Positions 20,601 to 26,768 of a stretch of 64,000 bases of DNA are shown in pieces. The DNA is taken from NCBI GenBank assembly GCA_964494085.1, contig CAZBQJ010000004.1:124001-188000 (forward strand). The letters run 5' to 3'. The position numbers were made by a program, and so were the translations under genes. Numbering within the stretch: position 1 is the first letter of the stretch; each line of letters begins with the position of its first letter. The DNA comes from CAZBQJ01 sp964494085. Lineage in GTDB: Bacteria; Patescibacteriota; Gracilibacteria; UBA1369. The notes beneath the pieces are model-generated. The model ran no database searches, had not been told where the DNA came from, and saw only the letters and a list, made by a program, of their open reading frames with translations.

Positions 20601-23600
20601 TTTGGCTTGGAGGAATTATCTGACCAAATACGTCACTCAGATTATCTGTTATGTTGATGCAATTGTTCAATTCTTCATCGGAAACCTGGCCAAATGGCTG
20701 GATCAAGCCACTGGTTGGGTAGATGCAGTAGCGACAATAGTTGAAACGATAGCCACCTGGAAGCTACTCTTGGACTTGGTAATTGATTACCAGGCCAGCT
20801 GTGACATGTGTACCTCTTCTCGATTCAGTCTACTGGAGTTGATCTTGAAGCTGTTTATGTTCATACCGAGCCCGCCGATTATCCCCTTTCCGAAATTGCC
20901 GGATATTTATCTGGATTTTTCACAGATTCAATTTGGTATCAAGATTTTGTTTCCGGATATTAAATTCCGTCCATTACCGATTGTTTTACCGAAACTGCCC
21001 AGATTAGTATTGCCGGATTTACCGTTATTCAAGATAACCTTGCCGGCTATACCAATCTTACCGGAGCTGCCGACTCTGCCGGAACTGCCGGATTTACCAC
21101 CTCTGACTTTGCCGGCTTTGCCGAATTTACCGCCACCTCCGAAAATTCCCGAATTACCGGGAGCAATTCAGGCGACGATCAGTATTCTCAAAAAGATTTT
21201 CCTGATTTTATGTTTGATCAAAAAAGGCTTTATTCCTACATCTGAAATGGTTCTAAAGACTACGATTGAACATATGACTGAACGCGGGTTGGATCCGCTA
21301 TTGCCATTTGATCTCGGCTTGGCTCTGCAGTGGCCGGAGATCAGTTATAACTTCGTGGAAAGAGTGGTAGTGACGCTTAAAGTCAATTTACAGCCTGATT
21401 TCAGTGTTGTTTATGACGTCGTTCAAAATGCGGCCAATAAATTAAATTCTTTGACTACCAATTTTACAGATGCTGCCAATGCCTTTACCAATGCGGTTCA
21501 AGCCGTGGCTGATAGCACTGCGGACAAGGTGAATAATGCTCCGGAAGGTTTGTTGAACTATTTACCAAAAACAAATCAAATTAATCCTACTATGGCCCCG
21601 GTTGACCCGCATGCCAGTATTGCAGATATTTTAAATAATAATCCGGCAATAGCCAGAGAGTTTAGAGCTATCAATCCTCAATTGGCTGACCAAATCGGGG
21701 CCCTGGCCACTGTCAGTAAAGAGCTGGAAGTAACCAGACAGAAATTTATCGCCATGGAAGAAAAGGACTTCCAGGACATTCATCTGATCGCCGGTACGAT
21801 TACGATTAGACCGACAGATCCATTGGCAAATCGGCCGATTGAAGAATTGGAAAACTTTGATCTGAATAATGCCCTGGCCACCCTCGGGCCGGAATTCCAG
21901 GAAACCAAAAAACTGGTAGGCCTCCGCCAAAACCTACTGGCTTACTTGCAGGAGAGTAAGGCGATAGATAACCAAGCAAGGGGGACAACTGATCTAAGTA
22001 AATTTGCCAGTTTAATGGCTAAGGCTCCGACAGTGGGTGATGTACTGATCAAATCCGGTTATTCCAGCTCCGGAACTATGTATGCCCAGGGTACAATGCT
22101 GGCCGATCAAAAGAAGCTTTATGCGGCCAACCCCAGTTTAAACGATATAGTAAACAGTTCCGGTTTACCGCCAAATATGCAAAACAAGACTGTGGCCAAG
22201 GGTATGTTTATCTATAATCAAGCTCTCAAACAAAATGAAAAATTGATCGCCTACGAGGATGAATTGTCACTGCCAACGACCATGAATTTTGTTGATGCCG
22301 ACAAGGATTCGGACAAGGATTTGATCTATTCATTTGGTTCAAATATTTATTTCAAACAGAATTATCAAAAAACTGCCAATATCGGGAAATTTTATGGGGC
22401 ACTGCCCAAATATTATAATCTGGAGGATTTGGTACCGGCCGGACCATCCGTAAGTGGATTTGGTTCTTCTTTCAGTGGTAACAAAACTTTGGACCTGAAG
22501 TGGAATAAAGCAAGTAGCCCCAAGCTGACCGGCTATGAAGTAATAATTGGGAAGAGATTGGGAGGGGTAAGCTATAAAGGAGTGATTAATGATTTGAATG
22601 GTGATGGTTTACAAAAGTATGTGTATTTAAACGACATTGCCTCTACAGGAAGCATTTCGACTAATTCTGTACTGCAACCGGCAGCAGACAGCTATGACTT
22701 CCCTGCTTCGCAACTCTATGAATTGGTAGCTTCGGCAATTACCGGAGAAGTTGACTTTGATGGTCCAAAACAACAGATAATTCCAGCAGGATCAAATAGG
22801 ATAAAGGTTGTCGGGGGAATTCAGATTTATGCAAGTCAGGATACAGTCCTCAAAGTCTGGTTGGATGGTATTCAAAAAGCCGATAAAAAAATGGCCGCTC
22901 ATGAATTGATTACCATGTCCAAAAATTTTGGCGCTGATCTGGAGATCCAGGTGAGCAGTGGAGCGATTACTCTGATCACTGCAGATCAGATTGTGGAGAA
23001 TCAAAAACTGGTTGAAGGCAGTAAAGTTGAATTGAATACCAAGTATCGATCAGTAAATCAGGGTAGTGCGCTGATAAAATTGCCGAAAAACGCTTATACC
23101 CGTGTAGATGCGGGGCAGAGTATGGAAATCCAGGTATTGAGTAATCCAGACCAACCAGCTACTACACTGCAATTGGATAATGGGTTTTACTATGCGGTGA
23201 TTCGTTCATTTGATCAGACCGGCTTCCGTAGTTTGATTTCGGAGAGCACTTTACTGTGGCCAAATATTTGTTCAGACAGACAAGAACCAATGCCTGTCGC
23301 CGGCCCCAGTGAAAGAGAAGTGGCGATATTCAAGGCTCTGAGTATTGATGCCAGCAAATCATTCGATACTTTTGGTAAAGTCGTCAGTTACTATATCGAT
23401 ACAGATTTAGAAACAGATAGTGATGGGGATGGGGATAAAACCAATGATAAGAATCTTGGTCATGATTTAAATTCTGCAGTGGATAGTGATGGTGACGGGA
23501 CTACTTACAATGATCTGGATGATCCTAAATTATTTGTAGGGCCCTATAAGGATTTGAATGATCGTGAAGTAATGCTCAATGTGGTAGATGAGTCGGGCAA

Positions 23601-26076
23601 TACCGGTAAACAGAAAATTACTATTCATATTTATGTGCCTGCCATTACTTTGGAGGAAAGTTCGACCAACTTAAAGATTGCCAAGAATGGTGATGGTGGT
23701 ACGGTAAGTGGAAGTCTCGACCCGGCTGAATCAAATGAACCGATCTCCTTGTTACGCGATCGAGATGGGGTAAAGTCCTCCATAGTCACCAGGTCGGCCG
23801 ACAGTAATGGTAAATATTATAGCGATGACCAAGGTAATTTTTCGGTTAATGACCTAAACCTGAAAGACACAGTTATCATCAAAAACGCTAAAGGTGAAAT
23901 AGTGGCTGAAATAGATCCAAAGACAGGTAGGATTATTCTCAAAGACCCCTCTTACTCGATTGAAGCTTTGCCTGCCGAAGAGCCGGTATTACCCACTCGC
24001 GTAGTGGTCAAAGATCCCGGCGGACAGATTATAACCACTTTATTTATCGTGTCCGACGCCAACACCGATGTGACTGTCGATGGCCCGGAAGTTCCTTATA
24101 CGCAAACTTCAGTTCCTTTGTTCAAAGGCGTTCATTTGAAAAATTTATTGAGTGGAGCTGAAGCCACTGATTTTGAAATCAAAACTATTCCTGGCGATGC
24201 AGCCAAATTTGCCGGAGGCGTAGAAATGATTGAAAAATCTACCCTGAAGAGAGTGATGGTACTTGATCCTGGTGGTAATTTTTATATTTATGACCCTCGA
24301 ATCAAGCTGCTCCTAAAATCCACTGCAGATCTGAAAGAACCAATGATTTTCCAGGTTATGCTGCAAAATGCCGATAGCAGTGTGAAGGAAATCGCCGAAT
24401 TTTATGTTTCCTTTACCAGCAAAAACCCTATTACCATACTTGACCCTAACCAATTCAAGTTGTTTGTGGGAGCGCCCAATCTACATGGGCCGAAATTTGA
24501 TACCGATAAGGATGGAATGCCGGATATTTGGGAAATGCAGTATGCGCTTGATTATAATGATCCGGCAGATGCCAAAGAAGACCCGGATAAAGACGGACTG
24601 ACCAATCTGGACGAATATCGGGCCGGAACCAATCCTTTGATCGCAGATACTGATGGAGATGGTTATCCCGATGGTTTAGAAAAGATTTTAGGTAAAGACC
24701 CGACCACTAAACTGGTTTCGCCTTTTGCCGATGTAGATGAAAACAATCCTTACTATGAAAGTATTCTGAATTTTTATGCCAGAGGGATTTTGGCCGGCAT
24801 CCCAGCTGGTAATCAGTTGAAGTTTGGCTTTGATCAGCCGATTAATCGTGCGGAATATGCGAAGGTAATGCTGGATACTTTCTGTATTGTACCTAGACCG
24901 GAGGCTTATTTGGCCCCAGGGGTCTTTACTGACATTCCTTATTTGGCCGGTCAGCTGCCGTGGTATTATCCCGCTACCAAAGAAGCCTACTTCCAAGGAT
25001 TTATTACCGGTTATAAAGGCCAGATTGACAAGCTGACCGGCCGTACTCCATTTGCACCGGAAGCAACTATTACCAAAGCTGAAGCAGTAAAGATTATTTT
25101 GGAAGCATTGGAAAGAGAGGGTGTGATCAGCCTGGCCAAGCTACCTTTGACCGAACCTTATTACCTGCCCTACATGGCTATGGCGCAGAATCTGGAACCA
25201 TATGTAGTGAAAGGTATGACAATTCAGAATAATTATATTTTGACTGCCGAAGAAGCCGCAGATCCGGAAGGAAACCTCAACCGGGGAGAATTTATCAAGT
25301 TGGCTGACCGCGTTTTGACGGCTTATGATTGTTCTCTCTTTGACACTGACGGTGATGGTATGCCGGATTTCTGGGAGAATCGAAACCGGCTCAAATACCT
25401 GGATCCGAGTGATGCTGATTTAGATCCGGATGGAGACAGATTGACGAATTTACAAGAGTACAAATATGGAACTGATCCGCATAACCCGGATACAGATGGC
25501 GGCGGTGTCCCGGATGGAGTAGAAGTATTGGACAGACAAACCAATCCGCTTGACCCAAAAGATGACTATTTGGACACTGATGGAGATGGTCTTTCTGACT
25601 ATGATGAAATTAATAAATACAAAACTGACCCGAATCTTTATGACACGGACGGAGGTGGAGTAAGTGATGGTGAGGAAGTTTTGAAAAACGGAACCAATCC
25701 ATTGAATCCACTCGACGATAAAGATAGTGATGGTGATGGTTTGGGAGACAAAGAAGAAACTGATATTTATAAAACTGACCCCTATAATCCGGATACGGAT
25801 GGTGGAGGAATAGACGATGGCGTAGAAGTATACCGGGGTACCGATCCTCTCGACCCGGCCGATGATCTGATTGATCCGCGAAAGGACTTGGGACCGGGTG
25901 TATATGTGATACCGGCTCCTTGCACGAGTTGTCCATGCCCCTCGGCGATTGATCATACAGCCGACTTGATTGCCGGAGACAAAATCCTGGCGGTTATATC
26001 AAATAAAGATAATTCTCAAATCTTTAGTCAGAGTAATTTGGTGCAAATCGTTGTAGTAGAAGAAAAAGCTGAATAA
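8617..26076 (+). CDS. Giant multidomain SLH-type surface protein (5,819 aa)
   Basis: One uninterrupted 17.46-kb gene. Residues 1-48 are a basic stretch plus hydrophobic signal (MLSSVLLGVFCFQLW), likely cut after SALA. Residues about 98-310 resemble the caspase-like fold of gingipain-type (C25) proteins, without a located catalytic dyad. Acidic D-x-D-x-D-G repeats of EF-hand or thrombospondin-3 type lie at about 360-655, 1904-1948, 2186-2295, 5294-5367 and 5573-5755. Ig-like Big-1-type domains lie at about 1507-1632 and 2344-2792, FG-GAP/VCBS-like repeats at about 3152-3309, a DUF11-like domain near 3349-3472, a Leu/Pro-rich tract at 4089-4182, and a PKD-like domain near 4892-5008. SLH triplets at about 1955-2183 and 5367-5573 would bind cell-wall polymer. 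It is probably an exported, calcium-stiffened adhesin or S-layer-associated protein. The exact function is unknown. Confidence 0.9.
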   Translation: MGQNKIPIWLRLLFRRRNISVLLHWKRMLSSVLLGVFCFQLWAPSALAYFAFVDVAKAEVFGGSVAAAVSSVFGKTGEVLQKFSTKSEAINYQASAANKTQFDLVAILVDEEIANNSGQYEGLTNSHNPSVPNTPDQTYRKLTDQTLMGRIERYAKDIQGINKVIDPQPFLKTVIIKVKRDEPTENIASSLEKLYREGDGATNETNHLKGIVIVGEVPLPVVNKNDNRFVSLFPYTDFEDPYYIYDAQSKDFRINPANRKQGAEVWHGVIVPPADGEDGNKLLAEYFDKNHLYKIGEPEYKDFDKKLFYSDMNKEYQLLGAEGLPAYYQYLKYWEDISYFRFNKTWAKKLYNESSGAGQDQGDKMDNDGDGKIDEDPANGYDDDGDGEDGSPLFGLNNGVDDDGDGVIDNDEEGVWGFCHPVPATGKTHLENCKTPGKPYKTGDFYNTVPGSIYKIKDGINNNPETNQLIDEGIGEDPGDATIGIDNDRDGRIDEDTSADNDADGDKRADEDGPGDSNGDGCPGDCGVDENNDSIDGDGDGWPDGYEKEYGSLILTPLEVGDLIDAVANGNSKKVFASKKISTDPKDPFSFPIIVMLIPPLPPIIFPRFLPWPDPEEWVDNSVAADDDEDGLVDEDGTADNDNDQDGSFDEDPGDALGTNAKGDGSGIFDNLPDIRSKDIILAFFKNYNELFDRFYADLNTWTGYTGRWDPSYKAADGSSKTDLVSFPYLIAAKDGFTMVYLKAVNDAIERKVDDYVQKLQYDIRMVRGATLSGYVVLPDDNGVFPVDSHITFNSINFINFGYRNDGFFAGIGPLLVALAPLLPAFVEQKKKEFLDAIKGPVGISTPIYINGKPIESINNIQQCSLYRGSEGVENSQMVIGNSVYDPTSNQNTELPPQMPKEWNLFPKEMLTGEDGNDYEGLYWWWNNDDASPMVKWLKKQRVLNASFAGCFSENTIHPERCYAGLATRYIFSLGGTKQVTGIPESAVSHQACFDLKEKNGYDAFSLDAAIYLSAIGSNQTEEAKKKFESIRPDQASAYRAPRDIKLMDFFDNRPKFYEITPGVTNVITTVMTQAAQVSPKLTGFSINFEDVLKSYMAGNRVDDNGNGIVDEAAEANIQFFPINSSNHQPNWLQVGEQLLQTARTNESASDPKAKPLKFGNTIIPGTKEVSIKVTPIFGQTISSLVLHKEPTIDTLEAQTYELKRDAQGNFIVDSTLTDKEKRTLGQYETVTKTAPDGSIVKNETRYTLSMPIDSPRYASFRDWQGNYQKIVYPNAFKAKDAADLKQQLANLENQLKAIQVNPVYAGLGPSTVDGYLTGVIEPSLKNDVINTTLDAISVVAEKKLDDALQWRDMDIDQKHEYSVDKYWGSAYTPYTPLSESKNGYEVLYLNSAGQADALSMKFNKDIPPKPPEPKVEKVDCSKEKYWTYAACKNTAPSTPPPGGSGSSTQADEDNSVIIFAWFGELKKWAEETADIVNGKGSVTSCPVDGFTDIPDDPGADQPYQPQVMIKMPIDLDGNGAPDDSDKTVSLSIALENKGKTVLKAGTGDLVNVIVQALDKDGKLNNVENNNQVKLNIKNVSGTGEIATVVGQDTLTFASGKATFPVTGGDVGGTVALQAQLVKKTTIKSGSIALTVSLEAIKLIAYRRYNSYQFTQGAAAGYLIFDGNGKAIAEVDPQSGYINILNDKYELGVLPANGFKPLRQTVVSKEDGTVMAILYFVVGGDQVITIDAPGIDYAKSYQELSGVHIKDLSASDTISLQTISDDPAMKGNVLLVDSKVSENKGRVGLLDKKGNLFTSLKMQVKAGPNNGPVVFVVDGDNGGPAFELYLGAKFEMVKVLPYEQIKGFFASLPGALLLKQIAETHSGWVSLANLTKLKTVHAAPAPEAAATTSPAEAGTTSIGIPDTDQDGLNDLEEIIIGTKVDNPDTNGDGITDLDSLNQGIDPRVAGSKPLFSDIKPGDAGFIEIVKLFRRGIFVADQNGQVRPKDNITREEFIKLDLGGICIICDRFAESVKTSVWKVYAQNPFPDLDIGNDYKYCVAEGKNRGIISGYKAFQNIGYYVPKANISRAEATKVILETARQQVESFPDFVVDENLTGKPWYYNYVLTAQKEGIYPKGKFLALDSLSPDQFQTYFGNEIVQANSGLPGGISNSQFLLWMEQLITRGEFAIMVSRFVDKYNCQNNDSDGDGIPDNFEKYIYGTNPNDADTDHGGVNDGVEILRGSDPLDPSDDFPKAPGPDLNADPDDDGLITGKEMAIGTDPFNPDTDGGGVKDGLEVLIGIDPLDQGDDKDYGKGSGLEEKDSSGAAVDGAYVSGIEIGPKTIYNLPDDNVIDQSQINTEETDRVPADGESILYIKASLYDAEGNLRSTDNSSVVRFGFKNPDDDDFATLNPLNVKVKGGQAETTLTAKTKTGLPVIIASVDGELIPTDEQLIEVYALEPATATLEAVSPIIPSGGKSATALKAIFRDKNGNLANSGNYKATFTVEALGDGQAQAVLDNSQDELKDKDGLQMSSVTGEYNLSLKSGLDPEKVKVKVIYQGDTAEINDNINDLTAQLLNLGAQIFKPAEVSGEADVETRNDLLIYLKANKPELKSDGQDLVSVQAKVTDGQGKTLDGFKGKINLKLLNAKMGSLIGPDGTEQSSITMPLAAGEVAFKVKSSLKAGEVKVLASVEGLPMATLNLLSYAYAPTQIVLESKDLEIDADPGQVYTATAKLYDNAGNFVNRDNATQLSFSIDPETAKFGSLISAPVINVTNGEASVSYKTGTLTGPIRLRVKSKDLLDGTLEVNAVHRFNGKEFRDMKPKFLYGNLLGAAYGEVTKNDYFGGWFIFSGKVESAASLITDPKPKLRLAEVLTTGKINLTGDGDLEIKLIPTGAENGFVKQLVTDNEVEKDVLEVTMIPKPQSQAKVVNSLEEADRSAETVNVVNLDPGNEKYSFDNDGEAVTILRDGQLIANIGRDAKIKLLSPLADIAADDEDVSSEIAWTISDSGNQIATIVISAGDLGDVQLLDEKTPVPSTPGIYLRRLSTLPARSFVQSFSGNSTAASRGYYYTDDSKELDKSKAPGLAYLSLESADTENGVGLRGENKNILLFSGGNSVGEANLPYASDAGVVLGDPTVRLDNKTDPTSGEKFYSGTGFTKDLGKLIYAGDKPIKDISTIDYDNDGDKDLLISYENGEIRLIENINKGKEYRDRGMFLNFPTGILSATVMDINDDGWEDLIVATADSCKVGEVCVDAYLNDHSNFTRKNLGLLGYTAKNKVYMIKSADMNQDSYPDLVVSDDTGTIKVFYTKFGQIEKQGQIVGNLGVKINQTNNLKEEVFAFYDGMAGKPIGSANKDYEEIVLRGKNSSEDKKLTFKSLAADANLGVSSVKNAKDMTEPFNVLAEGDQLEYTIKLVNSGNNALKNLIIGDIAPETVDLDRSSIKCIDCKDPISLIETGQSLRPYLIVGIDLPGKTSRTITYNVRVSKLPKVKIVIGQNLSPDYPVKDGYPDIAATPDDNPTGKVVYFYSVNKDNVTNRINYAQFVTPDPNIGLTKGYTQPKDNVGNPVGLDLDLFEQKGSDGIPVAVKHYMDYGSFPGLSLSDVVGGATTSTDSSGDTISELPGIGAAYDGLSAGLDDVAGALDSAIGALTCSGGCIPMPINYAFLAPGPINVMGIPSGVDPGVPIFAWGVPAIIPIWPPFPYQTSLGGRIYVAPTLTAKVAMSVCLGPYWIGFGPVPGNCFTFVIPIDPLAGLCDAIAGAIEGTLSNAQTAITDGANSIGLSTDGSLASTPTQDGKNYTGGFESADSLGSYGFKVNAHTNIRIPSFPSVLTTWLDNQTTEIIDKLTDLPDLYILLPDIISPFKPTPKVKSQTVSPKGLRWVLTEINRIPIISIEPKEVLIMVPSLTPGEIDRFINDAKQWVEDEKAEGQRILGIWRCGPFKETVPDPNGGTDADGKPKTVVGYVDSDGTVVYGTRPYNTICDMFTADMSKLIESVEKNIDVLNSYKEFPRQVLAWRNYLTKYVTQIICYVDAIVQFFIGNLAKWLDQATGWVDAVATIVETIATWKLLLDLVIDYQASCDMCTSSRFSLLELILKLFMFIPSPPIIPFPKLPDIYLDFSQIQFGIKILFPDIKFRPLPIVLPKLPRLVLPDLPLFKITLPAIPILPELPTLPELPDLPPLTLPALPNLPPPPKIPELPGAIQATISILKKIFLILCLIKKGFIPTSEMVLKTTIEHMTERGLDPLLPFDLGLALQWPEISYNFVERVVVTLKVNLQPDFSVVYDVVQNAANKLNSLTTNFTDAANAFTNAVQAVADSTADKVNNAPEGLLNYLPKTNQINPTMAPVDPHASIADILNNNPAIAREFRAINPQLADQIGALATVSKELEVTRQKFIAMEEKDFQDIHLIAGTITIRPTDPLANRPIEELENFDLNNALATLGPEFQETKKLVGLRQNLLAYLQESKAIDNQARGTTDLSKFASLMAKAPTVGDVLIKSGYSSSGTMYAQGTMLADQKKLYAANPSLNDIVNSSGLPPNMQNKTVAKGMFIYNQALKQNEKLIAYEDELSLPTTMNFVDADKDSDKDLIYSFGSNIYFKQNYQKTANIGKFYGALPKYYNLEDLVPAGPSVSGFGSSFSGNKTLDLKWNKASSPKLTGYEVIIGKRLGGVSYKGVINDLNGDGLQKYVYLNDIASTGSISTNSVLQPAADSYDFPASQLYELVASAITGEVDFDGPKQQIIPAGSNRIKVVGGIQIYASQDTVLKVWLDGIQKADKKMAAHELITMSKNFGADLEIQVSSGAITLITADQIVENQKLVEGSKVELNTKYRSVNQGSALIKLPKNAYTRVDAGQSMEIQVLSNPDQPATTLQLDNGFYYAVIRSFDQTGFRSLISESTLLWPNICSDRQEPMPVAGPSEREVAIFKALSIDASKSFDTFGKVVSYYIDTDLETDSDGDGDKTNDKNLGHDLNSAVDSDGDGTTYNDLDDPKLFVGPYKDLNDREVMLNVVDESGNTGKQKITIHIYVPAITLEESSTNLKIAKNGDGGTVSGSLDPAESNEPISLLRDRDGVKSSIVTRSADSNGKYYSDDQGNFSVNDLNLKDTVIIKNAKGEIVAEIDPKTGRIILKDPSYSIEALPAEEPVLPTRVVVKDPGGQIITTLFIVSDANTDVTVDGPEVPYTQTSVPLFKGVHLKNLLSGAEATDFEIKTIPGDAAKFAGGVEMIEKSTLKRVMVLDPGGNFYIYDPRIKLLLKSTADLKEPMIFQVMLQNADSSVKEIAEFYVSFTSKNPITILDPNQFKLFVGAPNLHGPKFDTDKDGMPDIWEMQYALDYNDPADAKEDPDKDGLTNLDEYRAGTNPLIADTDGDGYPDGLEKILGKDPTTKLVSPFADVDENNPYYESILNFYARGILAGIPAGNQLKFGFDQPINRAEYAKVMLDTFCIVPRPEAYLAPGVFTDIPYLAGQLPWYYPATKEAYFQGFITGYKGQIDKLTGRTPFAPEATITKAEAVKIILEALEREGVISLAKLPLTEPYYLPYMAMAQNLEPYVVKGMTIQNNYILTAEEAADPEGNLNRGEFIKLADRVLTAYDCSLFDTDGDGMPDFWENRNRLKYLDPSDADLDPDGDRLTNLQEYKYGTDPHNPDTDGGGVPDGVEVLDRQTNPLDPKDDYLDTDGDGLSDYDEINKYKTDPNLYDTDGGGVSDGEEVLKNGTNPLNPLDDKDSDGDGLGDKEETDIYKTDPYNPDTDGGGIDDGVEVYRGTDPLDPADDLIDPRKDLGPGVYVIPAPCTSCPCPSAIDHTADLIAGDKILAVISNKDNSQIFSQSNLVQIVVVEEKAE
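9700..10580 (+). repeat. Region coding for Asp/Gly calcium-binding-type repeats
   Basis: Within the giant gene, about residues 362-655 hold at least ten acidic loops of the type DNDGDGKIDED or DDDGDGVIDND, broken by a non-acidic stretch (about 550-615). Each loop has Asp at alternate positions as in EF-hand or thrombospondin type 3 calcium sites. They split the N-terminal C25-like region from the parts that follow. Confidence 0.75.
13550..15500 (+). repeat. Internal block copy 1: module X, TSP3, SLH x3, TSP3
   Basis: Within the giant gene. Module X (about 13,560-14,125) has the landmarks GNGKAIAEVDPQSG, VVSKEDGTVMAILYFVV, SGVHIKDL and LLDKKGNLF. It is followed by a thrombospondin-3-type loop (14,325-14,460), three SLH motifs (about 14,478-15,165; landmarks LFSDIKPG, NPFPDLDI, ESFPDFVV) and a longer thrombospondin-3 array (15,172-15,500). 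The same order occurs again at about 23,800-25,880. Confidence 0.7.
20880..21170 (+). repeat. Leu/Pro-rich low-complexity tract in the giant protein
   Basis: About residues 4089-4185 are dominated by the motif P-x-L-P, for example LPELPTLPELPDLPPLTLP, in DNA rich in TTGCCG and TTACCG. No domain is recognised. It may be an extended, polyproline-like spacer. Confidence 0.7.
23800..25880 (+). repeat. Internal block copy 2: module X, TSP3, SLH x3, TSP3
   Basis: Within the giant gene, near its end. Module X repeats the landmarks of copy 1 as AKGEIVAEIDPKTG, VVVKDPGGQIITTLFIV, KGVHLKNL and VLDPGGNFY. Thrombospondin-3 loops (24,495-24,715), three SLH motifs (24,715-25,335; landmarks PFADVDENNPYY, GVFTDIPY, LTEPYYLPY) and a long thrombospondin-3 array (25,335-25,880) follow in the same order as at 13.55-15.5 kb. 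Confidence 0.7.
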
Positions 26077-26079
26077 AAA

Positions 26080-26101
26080 GCCATTTTATGGTAAAATAAG
26101 A
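26080..26101 (+). promoter_or_regulatory. Promoter of the secreted-protein operon
   Basis: TGG plus TAAAAT (26092-26097) forms an extended -10. The 22-bp stretch matches that before the pilus operon (2529-2550) at 19 of 22 positions. The ATG at 26109 is 11 bases past the -10 box, so the leader would be about 5 bases. Confidence 0.5.
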
Positions 26102-26108
26102 AGATTAA

Positions 26109-26768
26109 ATGACTCATAAAAAACCCTACAATTCAAAAGTCTTTCACCCTTTGGCTATTACCGTAAGTCTGATAGTACTGCTTACTTTTGGGAATGCTTT
26201 GGGAATAGGCCATATCGGGACGGCCGCCAATGATACCGGCACGGGTTCAAACGAGGTTATTACTCCCATAGAAGGAAATCGAGATATCACCAATTTACTC
26301 AGTTCGACAGAGTGCCAAGTTAAATTGACTACCTGGGGAGATCCGGAGCTGGAGAATTATAAAATCTATCTGGAAAATACTTTTAGTAATAAAAGTAATA
26401 CCAGTTCGCTGATGAAGTTGGGCATGGCCCGCTATGATAAATTCAAAACCGATGTTCGCAACCAATTGGAAGTACTGATCGGTCGTCAAATCGATTTGGC
26501 TTCGGCATCGGGAGCCAGTAACAGTGCGCAGATAACTGGGCTGGCAGCCTGTGAGCAAATTGCCCGAGATTACATCGACAATGCCGGAAAATTGCTGCAA
26601 ATGAGAGCGATCACGACGTCCGGTATAAAAAAGGCTTCGATATTTGTGGAGAAATACCAACAAATCAATACGAAACTGAGAGTTTTAAGTCAGGATTTCA
26701 TGAAAATGACGGCGAATTTTACCGGATTTGAAGCGAAACTACCTTGTTTTCTTAAAACCTGTGTCTAA
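26109..26768 (+). CDS. Secreted or membrane-anchored protein, unknown function
   Basis: A 219-residue protein not recognised by sequence. A hydrophobic segment at about 14-33 (PLAITVSLIVLLTFGNALGI) reads as a signal peptide or anchor. The rest is largely helical, with four Cys (STECQVKL near 61, AACEQIA near 149, LPCFLKTCV at the end) that could pair outside the cell. It is the first of four overlapping genes: the next ATG overlaps its stop in TAATG. The very short predicted leader suggests leaderless translation. The position after the giant protein gene suggests a role at the same surface structure, but this is context only. Confidence 0.7.
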   Translation: MTHKKPYNSKVFHPLAITVSLIVLLTFGNALGIGHIGTAANDTGTGSNEVITPIEGNRDITNLLSSTECQVKLTTWGDPELENYKIYLENTFSNKSNTSSLMKLGMARYDKFKTDVRNQLEVLIGRQIDLASASGASNSAQITGLAACEQIARDYIDNAGKLLQMRAITTSGIKKASIFVEKYQQINTKLRVLSQDFMKMTANFTGFEAKLPCFLKTCV

